Below are positions 50,501 through 50,857 of a DNA stretch of 50,857 nucleotides, piece after piece (positions within the stretch are counted from its first letter, which is position 1; each line of letters starts with the position of its first letter). The notes beneath the pieces were generated by a model, which was not told the DNA's origin, did no database searches, and saw only the letters and a list, made by a program, of their open reading frames with translations. Origin of the DNA: Acidobacteria bacterium Ga0077553 (lineage in GTDB: Bacteria > Acidobacteriota > Terriglobia > Bryobacterales > Bryobacteraceae); the NCBI GenBank assembly GCA_001464575.1, contig LNFE01000219.1, positions 1 through 50,857 on the forward strand, written 5' to 3'. The position numbers and the translations under genes were made by a program.

Positions 50501-50857
50501 CTATCCCATAACTTTGATATCCAACTCGCCCTTGCCCAGCCGCACCCGCAGCCCTTCGCCCGGCATCGCCTCCGCCGCGTCCCGGATCACCTGCCCGTTG
50601 GAACGCATCACCACCGCATACCCCCGCTCCAAAATCGCCAACGGGCTCAACTGCTCCAGCTTCGCCGTACTCACCTCCAGGCGCCGCTCCGCCCCCCCGA
50701 GCCGCCGTTCCATCAGCTCCGCCGCCCGCTGCTCCGCCCGGTCCAATCGCCGCCGCCCCTCCGCCATCCGCAGACGCAAATCCATCCGCCGCAGACGCAA
50801 GTCCAATCCCGTCCACCGCCCCCGCGCCTCGCCCACCACCTCCCGCCCCAACCCCCG
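50501..50857 (-). CDS. xseA: Exodeoxyribonuclease VII large subunit, C-terminal part (window edge)
   Basis: The frame is open to the window edge and ends at TAG 50501-50503, giving about 118 residues. It has the long Arg/Leu-rich coiled-coil of XseA (RLRRMDLRLRMAEGRRRLDR) and the diagnostic C-terminal motif LSPLAILERGYAVV followed by GQVIRDAAEAMPGEGLRVRL. ExoVII with XseB degrades single-stranded DNA. The catalytic part lies outside the window. Confidence 0.93.
   Translation of the reverse strand, partial: RGLGREVVGEARGRWTGLDLRLRRMDLRLRMAEGRRRLDRAEQRAAELMERRLGGAERRLEVSTAKLEQLSPLAILERGYAVVMRSNGQVIRDAAEAMPGEGLRVRLGKGELDIKVMG

Overview
The window reads as an ordinary chromosomal stretch of a high-GC Gram-negative bacterium, most likely an Acidobacteriota member of the Bryobacterales/Solibacter type. 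I infer this from the Oar-like TonB receptor with an N-terminal carboxypeptidase-regulatory domain, two cytochrome-type PSD1/DUF1501 gene pairs, a squalene-hopene cyclase, a divergent membrane pyrophosphatase and many secreted proteins with AQA/AQT cleavage sites. About 40 genes cover almost every base. I see no rRNA, tRNA, CRISPR array, prophage or transposase. No 16S or other taxonomic marker is present, so the placement is inference.

Layout. Bases 1-2286 (+): the end of a TPR protein, a DinB-like protein and a small secreted protein. 2287-4953 (-): folD, coaE and an HtrA-like protease, overlapping or nearly so. 5029-8572 (+): a tight trio of periplasmic cupredoxin, membrane HD-GYP c-di-GMP phosphodiesterase and outer-membrane beta-barrel. 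8577-11446 (-): a lipoprotein, a secreted domain cut off from its own signal peptide by an in-frame TAA, and a ComM/YifB ATPase. 11535-13335 (+): a secreted SAM methyltransferase and a PL22-type oligogalacturonate lyase. 13332-16658: an HDOD protein (-) and a two-gene ABC-2 exporter (+).

16662-20080 (-) holds the first PSD1/DUF1501 pair. 20146-21940 (+) is an M14-like carboxypeptidase broken by a small deletion that seems to have removed the catalytic Glu. 21916-30455 (-) is a six-gene run with almost no spacers: M20 peptidase, MurJ, coiled-coil zinc-ribbon protein, second PSD1 protein, DUF1501, PchB-like chorismate mutase. 30477-37164: an FAD oxidoreductase (+), the large TonB receptor, a HupE/UreJ-like protein that has lost its histidines, and an AI-2E-family permease (all -). 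37185-40129 (+): a crotonase-fold protein coupled to a penicillin acylase. 40131-50857: lytic transglycosylase, squalene-hopene cyclase, H+-pyrophosphatase, RlmI-type methyltransferase, Hsp20, orphan MsrQ, a Gly/Pro-rich lipoprotein with a perfect 54-bp internal repeat and decayed tail duplications, a Gfo/Idh/MocA oxidoreductase and the end of xseA.

Common themes are cell-envelope biogenesis (MurJ, transglycosylase, hopanoid synthesis, HtrA), outer-membrane uptake, secreted hydrolysis (oligogalacturonate, peptides, acyl amides) and energy or stress functions (PPase, Hsp20, MsrQ). Convergent genes abut or overlap at eight junctions, leaving no room for intrinsic terminators. I found no clear new defence or mobile system. 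The strongest leads are the cupredoxin/HD-GYP/barrel trio, three genes with precise lesions, the 54-bp repeat, and a few well-formed regulatory sites in the small intergenic gaps.
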